A stretch of DNA of 64,000 nt from Dielma fastidiosa (GCF_000313565.1 NZ_HE578923.1:62001-126000), one strand, 5' to 3'. Shown: positions 33,324 through 41,798, numbered from the stretch's first letter. The notes: generated by a model from the sequence alone, not told the origin. Translations and numbers: made by a program.

Positions 33324-33799
33324 AAGGAATCTTATGTGCCACAAAGGCAGTGACGAATGAGGAGTATCGTCAGGAGTTGGCTAAGAAACGTATTTATTAT
33401 GTGCTGATAATTATGGTTGGGGTCATTACCTTGGCGATCACTTATTTCGCATCAGCTAATGGCATTGAATTCAATGAGCATCTGCATGGTACATTTGCGG
33501 GCATGGGGACTGGTTTAATTTTGGCTGGGGTTGTGCTGATTATTAAGACACAGATGACCTTAAGCAGTGAGGAGAAGCTGAAAGCGGCCCGTTTGAATAA
33601 TTCTGATGAACGCAATATGGAAATCAGCAGCCGTGCTTTCCGCAGTGCAGCATTGATAATGATTATCTCATTTTATGTGACAGCCCTGATTGGCAGTATC
33701 ATGATTGATGAACGTCTGATTCAGTTATTGTTGTTGAATATGAGCGTGTTATTAGCGGGTTATATTCTCTCATATAATTATTATAAACGTAAATTATAG
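33320..33799 (+). CDS. Small membrane protein coupled to the XRE regulator
   Basis: A 159-residue protein with about four TM segments: residues 26-45, 60-77, 110-130 and 135-153, with a charged cytoplasmic loop (RLNNSDERNMEI) near residue 93. This resembles DUF2178- or DUF6442-type membrane proteins often paired with YozG-like regulators, but I cannot fix the family. It begins at ATG 33320, overlapping the regulator stop by 4 bases, with AAAGGAGG inside the regulator gene. Function is unknown; a membrane-stress or anti-regulator role is only a guess. Confidence 0.75.
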   Translation: MKGILCATKAVTNEEYRQELAKKRIYYVLIIMVGVITLAITYFASANGIEFNEHLHGTFAGMGTGLILAGVVLIIKTQMTLSSEEKLKAARLNNSDERNMEISSRAFRSAALIMIISFYVTALIGSIMIDERLIQLLLLNMSVLLAGYILSYNYYKRKL

Positions 33800-33818
33800 A
33801 CCGTCTGACGGTCTTTTT
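33798..33818 (+). terminator. Intrinsic terminator
   Basis: Palindromic stem with arms 33798-33803 and 33809-33814, then TTTTTAT, overlapping the stop codon. Confidence 0.82.
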
Positions 33819-33856
33819 ATTTGGGTGTATTCATATAGTAAAGCAGGGTGAAGCTT

Positions 33857-34537
33857 ATGAAACAAATGAAACTATTAATCATCTGCGTGGTGGCTGCGGC
33901 TTGCTTTTTTATCAGTGAGCATTTTGTTGCGGCCGTTCAGGATGTAATTTACGCACCATTATCAGGAGCAGTGATTGTTTTGGATGCCGGGCATGGCGGT
34001 AAGGATGAGGGGGCGATGGCTGAGGGGGTTACTGAAAAAGCCATTAATATGGCTATTGTCACAAAGCTGCAGGCGCTGTTTGAAGACGCGGGGGCTACGG
34101 TTGTATTAACACGTAAGGATGAAAATGATCTCTCCTCACCAACAGCTGCCAATCATAAGCGTGAGGATATGAAGAATCGTATTGATATTATCAATGATGA
34201 AAAGAATGATTTGCTGCTTAGCATCCATCTGAATAGTTATAGTGATTCTTCAGTGAAAGGAGCGCAGACCTTTTATCCAAAGGATAGCTTATCCAGTGAA
34301 TTATTGGCAAGCTGTATTCAGGTACAATTTTTAGCGATTGACAGCCGGATGTCGCCTAAACCGGGTGATTATTATTTATTGAATAATTCCCGGATTCCCG
34401 CAGTATTGATTGAGTGCGGTTTTCTCTCCAATGCTCAGGAAAGGGAACAGCTTTCGCAAGCAGATTATCAAGATAAGGTGGCTAATCTGATTTTCGCGGG
34501 TACGCTGAATTACTTTAAGGAATTGAGTTATGAATAA
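33857..34537 (+). CDS. N-acetylmuramoyl-L-alanine amidase, CwlD-like (Amidase_3)
   Basis: Cell wall hydrolase of 226 residues. A signal or membrane anchor covers residues 5-30; the Amidase_3 zinc ligands and catalytic residues are visible in VLDAGHGGKDEG (His near 46), the EKAINM segment (Glu), SIHLNSYSD (His near 113) and VLIECGFLSN (Glu near 180). It cleaves the bond between muramic acid and L-alanine outside the membrane. CwlD-type proteins work in spore cortex or general wall turnover; no sporulation genes flank it here. The start is taken at ATG 33857 after AGGGTGA. Confidence 0.9.
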   Translation: MKQMKLLIICVVAAACFFISEHFVAAVQDVIYAPLSGAVIVLDAGHGGKDEGAMAEGVTEKAINMAIVTKLQALFEDAGATVVLTRKDENDLSSPTAANHKREDMKNRIDIINDEKNDLLLSIHLNSYSDSSVKGAQTFYPKDSLSSELLASCIQVQFLAIDSRMSPKPGDYYLLNNSRIPAVLIECGFLSNAQEREQLSQADYQDKVANLIFAGTLNYFKELSYE

Positions 34538-34558
34538 AGCTGGTTCGCCAGCTTTTTG
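34536..34558 (+). terminator. Intrinsic terminator after the amidase gene
   Basis: Perfect 8-bp arms 34536-34543 and 34548-34555 capped by TTCG, with a T-rich tail. Confidence 0.9.
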
Positions 34559-34561
34559 CAT

Positions 34562-34590
34562 AATAAAAAAACGCCCTTAAGCAGGCGTTT
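34562..34590 (-). terminator. Intrinsic terminator of tRNA-Ala(CGC)
   Basis: Read on the minus strand: arms 34584-34590 and 34569-34575 followed by TTTTTTTATTA, 11 bases after the tRNA 3' end. Confidence 0.8.
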
Positions 34591-34600
34591 ATTTGTATAA

Positions 34601-34676
34601 TGGTGGAGCTTAGGGGGATCGAACCCCTGACCTCCTGATTGCGAACCAGGCGCTCTACCATCTGAGCTAAAACCCC
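34601..34676 (-). tRNA. tRNA-Ala (anticodon CGC)
   Basis: A complete 76-nt cloverleaf with encoded CCA. The anticodon loop read 5' to 3' on the minus strand is TTCGCAA between CCTGG and TCAGG arms, giving anticodon CGC, which reads GCG. The acceptor stem has the G3-U70 pair that marks alanine tRNAs. It is not next to the other two tRNAs, which lie 1.7 kb away. Confidence 0.93.
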
Positions 34677-34736
34677 ATTACTTTTACAATTATAGCACTA
34701 ATCGTAAAAAAGAAAAGGGGTATTTTATTTTTTGTA

Positions 34737-35429
34737 TCATGATTCATAAATTACTTTATATTGCAATCTGAGATATGAATCTTCAAGTACGGTGCAGGCT
34801 TCAAGCTTCAGCACACCAAGCTGATCCAATTGCTTGGGATCATGGATGGCTTCACCGTCAATCAAGGTTGCGACATTCTTGCCGCCGACTAAAACCGGGG
34901 CGATGACCAGATCAATCTGATCCAGCAAATGTTCTCTTAAGAATAAACCGTTCAAAGTACCGCCGGATTGAATCGTAATGCGTTCAATCTGATAATTGAC
35001 AGCTAAGCAATCCATCAACTTCGGCAGATCGAGGACTGGCTGTGAAATAATATGCAGATTGCTGATGGATAAATCATAGGCTGGGTGCTTGGGATTGGTT
35101 GTGACAAGGATCAGCTGTTTCAGTTTTTGGCATAAGGCCTTGACGCCATGGGCGTTCAGATGCGGCTGATTATCGATGATGACGAAGGACACCGGTGTCT
35201 TGGCAAGATCCAGCGCTGCTTCATTCATGCCGATTTTCGCCATTACCCGCCCGGTATTCAGTGACCAGAGATCCTGACATTGTTCGATTTCATAATACTG
35301 ATGCAGACCTTCACGAACCCCTTTAACTTTAGGAAAATCACGATCTACGTCAAGATGGTCATTATCACCGGTGCATATTTTACCATCGGCTGACATCAGC
35401 ATAAATAATGTACAAAAAGGTTTTTTCAT
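34737..35429 (-). CDS. Dihydrofolate reductase-fold protein (RibD C-terminal family)
   Basis: A 230-residue reductase-like protein of the RibD_C/DHFR fold. The N-terminus reads FCTLFMLMSADGKICTG, the strand-helix region has IQSGGTLNGLFLREHLLDQI near residue 148 and ends with VAPVLVGGKNVATLIDG-type loops near 180. Members reduce pyrimidine or other ring substrates with NADPH, or act outside riboflavin synthesis. It lies one base after an AraC-type gene with which it forms an operon, so the pair may respond to a common compound. The substrate is unknown. Confidence 0.85.
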   Translation of the reverse strand: MKKPFCTLFMLMSADGKICTGDNDHLDVDRDFPKVKGVREGLHQYYEIEQCQDLWSLNTGRVMAKIGMNEAALDLAKTPVSFVIIDNQPHLNAHGVKALCQKLKQLILVTTNPKHPAYDLSISNLHIISQPVLDLPKLMDCLAVNYQIERITIQSGGTLNGLFLREHLLDQIDLVIAPVLVGGKNVATLIDGEAIHDPKQLDQLGVLKLEACTVLEDSYLRLQYKVIYES

Positions 35430-35430
35430 T

Positions 35431-36294
35431 TTATATGTTCCTGCTTTCTTTAATTGCTACCCATATTTCAAAGGGATAAGCGGATTGATCCATTTGCTTA
35501 TCAGGGTAAATTTCTAAATCGTAATTGCCCAGCGGCTCAAAATTGCTGGCTGGGAAATAATCGGTATATATTTGATGCCATGCTTGCTGGATCACTTGCG
35601 GAAGCCGGCCGCTGCCCTTAAAACAAAGCCAGGTACACGCTGGGATTTCAATGCTTGCTGAATGAATGGGGCAAGTATTACTGGCGGTGCCTATCAGATA
35701 ATTTAAATGACTTTGATCGGCTGCTAAGCAGCAGGCAGCAATTCCTTTGAAGAGGGTGTCGGCGCTTGAATCGATCAGCGTTTGAAGCGTCTGATCCTTT
35801 TGACATTGCTTCCAAAATTGAGGGATATCATCACGGTAGATGGATTCTGAAATCGGAAAACGGCAGCTTGTGCCAATAAGTGTGAAGCCGGGCAGCTGGC
35901 GTTTGCTGACGTGAAATGCAAGCGGTGCGGTGCTATGGCTGACAATGATTCGCGCAAAGCGTTTGGCAGGCTGTTTTTGCTGTCTGATTTCAGAGGGGGA
36001 CGCGCCGTGAAAACGGTGAAATGCCTTCGTAAAGCTTTCCGGTGTTTCATAACCGTATTTATAAGCCAGCTCAGTAATTCGAAGATCACTGTTCAATAGC
36101 TCTGCGGCAGCGATGCTCATGCGGCGGCAGCGGATATATTCACCGAGTGAAACTTCACAGACAGCTGAAAATAAGCGTTGGAAATAAAACTCAGAATAAC
36201 CGCTCTGTTTTGCCAAATCACTGATTGACAAGGCATCTGCCAAATGATCCTCAATATAGCACACGGCGTTTTCAATTGCGGATAATGTACTCAT
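35431..36294 (-). CDS. AraC family regulator with GyrI-like effector domain
   Basis: A 287-residue regulator. The N-terminal 110 residues hold the two AraC helix-turn-helices (LSISDLAKQSGYSEFYFQRL and ITELAYKYGYETPESFTKAF); the rest is a GyrI-like small-molecule-binding domain (LPGFTLIGTSCRFPI near residue 134, ending NYDLEIYPD). Proteins with this layout (Rob/SoxS-like with ligand domain) often switch on multidrug or stress genes. It precedes the RibD_C-like reductase gene by one base and probably regulates that operon. Confidence 0.9.
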   Translation of the reverse strand: MSTLSAIENAVCYIEDHLADALSISDLAKQSGYSEFYFQRLFSAVCEVSLGEYIRCRRMSIAAAELLNSDLRITELAYKYGYETPESFTKAFHRFHGASPSEIRQQKQPAKRFARIIVSHSTAPLAFHVSKRQLPGFTLIGTSCRFPISESIYRDDIPQFWKQCQKDQTLQTLIDSSADTLFKGIAACCLAADQSHLNYLIGTASNTCPIHSASIEIPACTWLCFKGSGRLPQVIQQAWHQIYTDYFPASNFEPLGNYDLEIYPDKQMDQSAYPFEIWVAIKESRNI

Positions 36295-36383
36295 TTTTTG
36301 CTTCCTTTCCTCATCATTATAACAAAGTCAAAATCTTTCTGCCTGTCTGTTTCTGCGCAATGCAGGCAAACTTTTTTAGCATA

Positions 36384-36410
36384 TAAAAAAACACTTGCGA
36401 ACAAGTGTTT
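36384..36410 (-). terminator. Intrinsic terminator of the tRNA-Ile/tRNA-Ala pair
   Basis: Read on the minus strand: perfect 9-bp arms 36402-36410 and 36389-36397 with a 4-nt loop, then TTTTTTT. It lies 10 bases after the tRNA-Ala 3' end. Confidence 0.88.
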
Positions 36411-36420
36411 ATCTTTTAAT

Positions 36421-36496
36421 TGGTGGAGCTTAACGGGATCGAACCGTTGACCTCCTGCGTGCAAGGCAGGCGCTCTCCCAGCTGAGCTAAAACCCC
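36421..36496 (-). tRNA. tRNA-Ala (anticodon TGC)
   Basis: A 76-nt cloverleaf with encoded CCA; the anticodon loop is CTTGCAC between CCTGC and GCAGG, giving TGC. The acceptor stem includes the alanine-type G3-U70. It follows tRNA-Ile by 17 bases on the same strand, the order often seen inside rRNA spacers, although no rRNA is present here. Confidence 0.95.
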
Positions 36497-36513
36497 ATGT
36501 ATATTAAATTCGA

Positions 36514-36590
<77 letters not shown>

Positions 36591-36611
36591 ATACTCATCG
36601 AATGCTTGTAT

Positions 36612-36640
36612 ATATTACCATGGAGATTTATGATTGTCAA
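36612..36640 (-). promoter_or_regulatory. Promoter of the tRNA-Ile/tRNA-Ala unit
   Basis: On the minus strand: TTGACA (36635-36640), 17-bp spacer, TAATAT (36612-36617), about 21 bases before the tRNA-Ile 5' end. Confidence 0.8.
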
Positions 36641-36673
36641 CAATAAAATTAAAAAAAATCTAAAAATATTAGT

Positions 36674-37399
36674 TTATATTAAATGGCGTTTCATGAACGC
36701 GCAAGTATGCAGGACAGCATCATCTAAACCCTTGCCTGCCAGCAGCTGACGGCTGTCTTTAATCAGCAGATAAGCGGCGTCATGACTTGAATTGACAAGC
36801 GTTTTAGCATGATTGCGGCTGTCAGCACTATCTTCGCTCGCATTAACGCATAGCAGGGAACCCTCACTTAAAGCTGTCGGTTCAGCTATATCCAGATTCC
36901 ATAAGCAGCGGGCAAGGGGAGCGTGTTTGCCGCTTACAGCCATCGCTTCCCGGCAGCCTTTGCCGATACCGATTACACCCATCTGTTTCTGATTGACATG
37001 CAGTTGGTATTTAAGCTGCCGCATGGCCGATTGGGCAATATCTAAGCGCTGTTCATCACTGAGATCGGCTGTTAATGGATAACGCAGACTGATAATGCCT
37101 TTAGAAGCCAGAGCCTCAGCAATTTTACGGCTGTTTTCCTGCGGATAATCAGCATCGGTAAGAATCAGCACACAAGGATATGTGCGCAGCCGTTTCATAT
37201 TGACCGGCATGGAAAGCACGGCAGGAATCACTGTACGTTCATGCTGGAAATTAAGCTTTCTTTCATTCGATGTTTTTAATTTAGCCTTTGTCACATGGCA
37301 GCCCACATGATAGGCACAATAAACCGCACCGCCTAAAGCAAGCACACTGCCGGCTTTTTTTAATCGTTTGATCTGTTTCTTAAAAAACATTCTATTCAC
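36674..37399 (-). CDS. Membrane-anchored alpha/beta hydrolase-like protein, probably catalytically dead
   Basis: A 241-residue protein with a basic N-terminus and a TM or signal anchor near residues 15-35. The rest looks like a dienelactone-hydrolase or alpha/beta hydrolase core (VLILTDADYPQEN, a GIISLRYP strand), but the place of the nucleophile elbow reads GIGKGCREA, with Lys where Ser or Cys is expected. A GDDAVLHTC-like late region supplies no clear His. It overlaps the nitroreductase gene by about 8 bases and belongs to the NUDIX, nitroreductase, hydrolase-like operon. Function unknown. Confidence 0.65.
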   Translation of the reverse strand: MNRMFFKKQIKRLKKAGSVLALGGAVYCAYHVGCHVTKAKLKTSNERKLNFQHERTVIPAVLSMPVNMKRLRTYPCVLILTDADYPQENSRKIAEALASKGIISLRYPLTADLSDEQRLDIAQSAMRQLKYQLHVNQKQMGVIGIGKGCREAMAVSGKHAPLARCLWNLDIAEPTALSEGSLLCVNASEDSADSRNHAKTLVNSSHDAAYLLIKDSRQLLAGKGLDDAVLHTCAFMKRHLI

Positions 37400-37970
37400 C
37401 TATCTTTCTGATAATTAATTCATTCAGCGGCCGCTTTGGTACATGATGAAAGCCATTTTCATCCCGATAATATTTGATATCATCAACACTTTCTTCAAGT
37501 ATGACTGTTTCAGCCGGCTTGCCAAGGGCAATCACAAAAGCAATCTCATAGCGTTCAGCATTAATTGCCAGAGCTTCCATCAGTGCCTGACGTTTACAGC
37601 TGCCGATAATACAGCCGCCATAACCCATCTCAACCGCCGTTAATAGGATGGACTGCGCTGCGATGCCCTCACTGTGCTGACTTTGTTTCTTTAAGGTTTT
37701 ATCAAATAAAAGCATGATATAAGCACTCGGCTGTTCATTTTCCGCCGGTCCCTGCCAATCGGTAAGATAGCCGGCCCAGACACAATTTTCTGTAATCAAT
37801 TTACAAGTCTTGGAATCGTTAATCAGAATATACTTGGTTGACTGAATATTCATTCCATATCCTGACAGTCTTGCCGCCTCACACATTTCACTTAGTTCAT
37901 CCATTGTCACATGTACCGTTGGATCAAACCGCCGATAGCTTCGATTCTTTATAATTAAATCTTTCAGCAT
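37392..37970 (-). CDS. Nitroreductase family protein
   Basis: FMN-dependent oxidoreductase of 192 residues. The N-terminal DLIIKNRSYRRFD motif binds FMN phosphate, the middle EGIAAQSILLTAVEMGYGGC segment is the classic nitroreductase signature, and the C-terminus has IALGKPAE. It reduces nitro compounds or quinones with NAD(P)H. I start it at the ATG whose codon is 37970-37968, after GGAAGGGAG, overlapping the NUDIX stop by 7 bases; a start 18 bases earlier would overlap more. It lies between the NUDIX and hydrolase-like genes in one operon. Confidence 0.9.
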   Translation of the reverse strand: MLKDLIIKNRSYRRFDPTVHVTMDELSEMCEAARLSGYGMNIQSTKYILINDSKTCKLITENCVWAGYLTDWQGPAENEQPSAYIMLLFDKTLKKQSQHSEGIAAQSILLTAVEMGYGGCIIGSCKRQALMEALAINAERYEIAFVIALGKPAETVILEESVDDIKYYRDENGFHHVPKRPLNELIIRKIGE

Positions 37971-38509
37971 GATGTCTCTCCCTTCCATTGTTCCAGCAAT
38001 GCCTGCTGAATGGCAATAATTGTTTTGCTGTCTTTAATGATTCCCTGCTGAATCATTTGATAGGCTTCATTAGGATCAATCAGCATGACTTCAATGCATT
38101 CATCTTCATCCATCGCTTTAGGATGCGGCAGCTTATATAATTGCTGGGCTAAAAAGATATGCAGTTCTTCTCCGCAGAAGCCTGGTGTAGGATAAAAAGA
38201 GATTATTTTTTCAATTTGTTTAGCCCCATAGCCGGTTTCTTCTTCCAGCTCTCTTAACGCGCAAAGCTTAAGATCTTCGCCTAATTCAATCTTGCCGGCT
38301 GGAATTTCAATAGTTTCCTCACCGACAACATAGCGATATTGCTTGACCAGCAGCAGCTTCTTTTCAATAAAGGCCAGAATCGCTACGCCGCCGTTGGCAT
38401 AAACACATTCCCGAACTGCCGTTATGCCATTATCGGTCTTTACCTCATCCTTTGTGACACGAATGACTTTACCGTTAAAAATAGCTGTGCTCTTGATTTT
38501 AGTTTCCAA
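37964..38509 (-). CDS. NUDIX hydrolase, ADP-ribose pyrophosphatase type
   Basis: A 181-residue hydrolase with the Nudix box GKIELGEDLKLCALRELEEE followed by TGY (about residues 71-93) and the downstream Pro-rich YPTPGF segment typical of ADP-ribose diphosphatases (NudF-like). It removes toxic or signalling nucleoside diphosphate derivatives, most often ADP-ribose to AMP and ribose 5-phosphate. It is first in an operon with the nitroreductase and hydrolase-like genes, suggesting redox or nucleotide clean-up. Confidence 0.92.
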   Translation of the reverse strand: METKIKSTAIFNGKVIRVTKDEVKTDNGITAVRECVYANGGVAILAFIEKKLLLVKQYRYVVGEETIEIPAGKIELGEDLKLCALRELEEETGYGAKQIEKIISFYPTPGFCGEELHIFLAQQLYKLPHPKAMDEDECIEVMLIDPNEAYQMIQQGIIKDSKTIIAIQQALLEQWKGETSC

Positions 38510-38633
38510 TTTATCCCTTCTTCCTTTGGTTCTATTATACTACGAATTCATGCTTGCTTAACATAAAGGGAAGTAAAACATCTTGCCTTTCGGAAGGCTT
38601 TACGATATATTAACGGTATTGCAGAGGTGGTTT

Positions 38634-40025
38634 ATGAAAAAATTTATGACAAAATATTTTGGTGACCGGCATTTCTACAAAGAAGTGCTGATTGTCGCTG
38701 TTCCCTTAATGCTGCAAAGCCTGATTACCACATCGATCAATTTGGTGGATAATCTGATGGTGGGTCAGCTGGGTGATGCGGCCATCGGCGGTGTCGCGGC
38801 GGTTAACCGATTCTATATGATTGGGATGTTTGGTACCAATGGTATGATTACTGCGGCGGGTATTTTTATCGCTCAGTTTTTCGGCGCGCGGGATAAGGAG
38901 CATATGCAGCAGTCTTTCCGCTTTTCCATTCTTTCCGCTTATGCGATTACGCTGCCGATCTTCATGCTAGCCTACGTGTTTCCTGAACAGATCGTCGGCT
39001 TCTTCACTAATGAACCTCAGGTTATTGCGCTGGGGCTAGATTATGTGAAAATGGCCTGTTTCTCTTTTCTGCCGACCGGACTTTCATTGGCGATTACCGG
39101 CGCCCTGCGGTCAGTCGGTGAATCAAGGCTGCCGCTTTATGTCAGCATCGCTACTGTCTTTACGAATACCTTTTTAAATTACTGCCTGATTTTCGGTAAT
39201 TTTGGTTTTCCGATGCTGGGCGTTGTGGGAGCGGCCATCGCGACATTAATCGCTCGTTTAGTTGAAATGTCATTGCTGTTATTCATTGTTTATCATTTCG
39301 ATTTTGATTTCACGACTAAAATTAAAGAGCTGTTTCATATCAGCGGCGCATTGGCGAAGCGCATCGCAATCAAGGCAGCCCCGCTGGCATTAAATGAAGT
39401 GCTTTGGGCATCTGGAATGGCAACGATCTTTAAGCTGTACGGCACGCGCGGCCCTGAGGTACTGTCAGGCTACTCTGTGGCTAATACAACCACCGATTTG
39501 TTTTTTACGCTTTTTCAAGGCATGGCAATCGCTACCACCGTCATGGTATCGCAGCGGCTGGGGGCAAATAAGCTCAAGGAGGCGAGAGTCAACGGCTACA
39601 AGATGGTCGGTACCGCTACTTCAATTGCTTTGGCTGTCAGCGTCCTGATGTTTGGTTCAGCGTTTTTAGTGCCTAAGCTTTACTCAATCAGTGAAGAAGC
39701 GCTCAATGTGGCCCGCATGCAGATAATCATTCAATCTTTCTGTTTCTGGATCTATACGATGAATTGTCAAAACTATTTTATCTTAAGAGCCGGCGGCGAT
39801 ACGAAAAACACCTTGATTACAGACAGCTGTTTTATGTGGCTTGTGAATATCCCTTTATTGGCAATTCTGGCCTATTTCACAAATCTCAATATCTTCTGGA
39901 TGTATCTGATCGGCCAGTCAACAGACCTGCTGAAACTATGTGTATCGACTCATCTGGTACGAAAGGAAAAATGGGTTGTTAACCTGGCTCAGCATCCGGA
40001 AGCGGAAGTTATTTCATCGACATAA
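38634..40025 (+). CDS. MATE family efflux transporter
   Basis: A 463-residue multidrug transporter with 12 TM segments in two repeats, with the N-terminal VPLMLQSLITTSINLVDNLM region and the sequence GFFTNEPQVIALGLDY near residue 125, typical of MATE proteins. It exports cationic drugs or metabolites using a Na+ or H+ gradient. I start it at ATG 38634, after AGAGGTGG, rather than the upstream TTG-type frame at 38583. It is monocistronic, and tRNA-Asn with its own promoter follows. Confidence 0.92.
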   Translation: MKKFMTKYFGDRHFYKEVLIVAVPLMLQSLITTSINLVDNLMVGQLGDAAIGGVAAVNRFYMIGMFGTNGMITAAGIFIAQFFGARDKEHMQQSFRFSILSAYAITLPIFMLAYVFPEQIVGFFTNEPQVIALGLDYVKMACFSFLPTGLSLAITGALRSVGESRLPLYVSIATVFTNTFLNYCLIFGNFGFPMLGVVGAAIATLIARLVEMSLLLFIVYHFDFDFTTKIKELFHISGALAKRIAIKAAPLALNEVLWASGMATIFKLYGTRGPEVLSGYSVANTTTDLFFTLFQGMAIATTVMVSQRLGANKLKEARVNGYKMVGTATSIALAVSVLMFGSAFLVPKLYSISEEALNVARMQIIIQSFCFWIYTMNCQNYFILRAGGDTKNTLITDSCFMWLVNIPLLAILAYFTNLNIFWMYLIGQSTDLLKLCVSTHLVRKEKWVVNLAQHPEAEVISST

Positions 40026-40043
40026 AGAAAATTTAAAAAGCTC

Positions 40044-40075
40044 TTGAAACAAAACATGGACTATGCTATTATAAT
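40044..40075 (+). promoter_or_regulatory. Promoter of tRNA-Asn
   Basis: TTGAAA (40044-40049), 17-bp spacer, TATTAT (40067-40072), overlapping a TATAAT at 40070-40075; the tRNA starts at 40086. Confidence 0.75.
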
Positions 40076-40085
40076 TAAGCAAGTT

Positions 40086-40161
40086 GCCTAAATAGCTCAG
40101 TAGGTAGAGCATTCGGCTGTTAACCGAACGGTCACAGGTTCGAGTCCTGTTTTAGGCGCCA
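40086..40161 (+). tRNA. tRNA-Asn (anticodon GTT)
   Basis: A 76-nt cloverleaf with encoded CCA; the anticodon loop is CTGTTAA between TTCGG and CCGAA arms, giving GTT. It is a single tRNA with its own promoter and terminator. Confidence 0.96.
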
Positions 40162-40172
40162 TGTAAAGAAAT

Positions 40173-40211
40173 ATCGGATTTCTAAGTAATTAGAAGTCCG
40201 ATTTTTTTTCT
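40173..40211 (+). terminator. Intrinsic terminator of tRNA-Asn
   Basis: Arms 40173-40183 and 40192-40202, 11 bp with one G-U pair, followed by eight T. Confidence 0.88.
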
Positions 40212-40283
40212 TGCTAAATAAAAATTGCTCCCTCATGAAATAACAAGGGAGCTTTTATTAACGAAATATTCTTTATTAAATGT

Positions 40284-41798
40284 TTAATCAATATGTACTT
40301 CACTGGCTGCATGGTTTGCCTGCCAGACACTTGCCCACTGTTCAAATTCATCAACGGGAAGGGGTTTAGAATATACATATCCCTGTATGAAATCACAGTG
40401 AAGCTGCTTCAGATAGTCTGCCTGCTGAATGTCTTCAATGCCTTCCGCAACAATAGCAACATGAAGTTTTTTTGCGAGATCAATCAGACAGCCAATGACA
40501 TCTTTAGCTTTCTTATTTTCTATATCCAAGAAAAAAATTCGGTCAAGCTTTAAAGCATCAACTTCGAATTCTTTTAATAAACCTAAGGAAGAGTAGCCTG
40601 AACCAAAATCATCTAAAGAGCATTTGAAACCAAGCTCATGCATCTTTAAGATACCGTTTTTGACAAGATGTATTTGATCCGGATTCAAAAAGATTGATTC
40701 TGTTAATTCAAATTCAAGAAAATTACGGGGTATCTGATATTTTTCGGCTATTGCGTCAAATGTGTACAAGAAATCAGCTTCATAAAAATGCTGCCTGGAC
40801 AGGTTAACTGAAATGGGAATCAGCTCTTTCCCCTGAAGAATCCATTTCCTCATTATGATACAAACCTGTTCAAACATATATAAATCCAATTGACGAATTT
40901 TGCCATTGCGTTCAAACAGCGGCATGAATTCAGCGGGGGAGAGCAGTCCCGCTTGAGGTATTTGCCAACGTATGAGCGCTTCCGCACCGCCAAGTTGCTG
41001 CTTCGCCAGATTGATTTTGGGCTGCAGATAAACGAGAAAATCATGGTTCCTGATAGCTTCATCTAAAAGCAGATTCAATTCCTGTTCACGGTTCATCTGT
41101 TTCAATATCACAGCATCATAAAAGGCACATTCTGCACCTTGATTAAATTTACAGGCGGCATGGGCCCGGGCCTGTATGATCTCAATGGGCAGCGCTGGAT
41201 CGTCAATTACGCAGACCCCGATTTCAAGTTTAATATAAGATTGGATATAAGCGGGCATCATTGATAAGAGGGTTTTAGTAAGATGATGTAATCTGGCATG
41301 AATAAGCGCCTGATTTCCTTCATGAAAGAATAAATAGAATTGATCACCGTTAACACGCGCTGTAAATTCATCATCGCTGATTGTCTGATTCAAACCATGA
41401 CTGATTTGTTTCAGTATTTCATTGCCGGTATTTATGCTGAAATTTTCATTAATCAGTCTGAAATTCTGCATATGAATGAAAATGACTGCACAGCTGTCTG
41501 GCTGAATCGCTGCTGCCGCATGCTTATAAGCCATGGCAAAGCCGGTTTCATTCAGACCGCCGGTCAAAGAATCAGTGATCGTATATTTTTCAAGCTGTTT
41601 TTGGTGTGCGTATTTAAACAGGATACTAAAGATCATTTGGTTAATAAGTATACAGCTAACATAAGCAATCAGCAGCATCATGGGTAAGGATTGCCAATTC
41701 ATAAGATAAATCAACAAAAATAAGGCAGCTGTGAGTAATGTTAAACTGATGATTGAAGTTAATACATATTTTTGAACCGGTGATTTCCAATTATTCAT
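40284..41798 (-). CDS. c-di-GMP phosphodiesterase, degenerate GGDEF plus EAL domain
   Basis: A 504-residue membrane protein. Two TM segments lie near residues 12-32 and 36-60, then a GGDEF-like domain (about 72-235) whose signature is ARVNGDQF, so cyclase activity is lost. The EAL domain (about 240-490) keeps EAL, the substrate and metal motifs ELTES and DDFGSGYSS, and EGIE. It should degrade c-di-GMP and may use the dead GGDEF to bind GTP. It stands alone, so it likely senses something through the membrane part. The start ATG 41798 lacks a strong ribosome site; a TTG 15 bases upstream is the alternative. Confidence 0.92.
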   Translation of the reverse strand: MNNWKSPVQKYVLTSIISLTLLTAALFLLIYLMNWQSLPMMLLIAYVSCILINQMIFSILFKYAHQKQLEKYTITDSLTGGLNETGFAMAYKHAAAAIQPDSCAVIFIHMQNFRLINENFSINTGNEILKQISHGLNQTISDDEFTARVNGDQFYLFFHEGNQALIHARLHHLTKTLLSMMPAYIQSYIKLEIGVCVIDDPALPIEIIQARAHAACKFNQGAECAFYDAVILKQMNREQELNLLLDEAIRNHDFLVYLQPKINLAKQQLGGAEALIRWQIPQAGLLSPAEFMPLFERNGKIRQLDLYMFEQVCIIMRKWILQGKELIPISVNLSRQHFYEADFLYTFDAIAEKYQIPRNFLEFELTESIFLNPDQIHLVKNGILKMHELGFKCSLDDFGSGYSSLGLLKEFEVDALKLDRIFFLDIENKKAKDVIGCLIDLAKKLHVAIVAEGIEDIQQADYLKQLHCDFIQGYVYSKPLPVDEFEQWASVWQANHAASEVHID

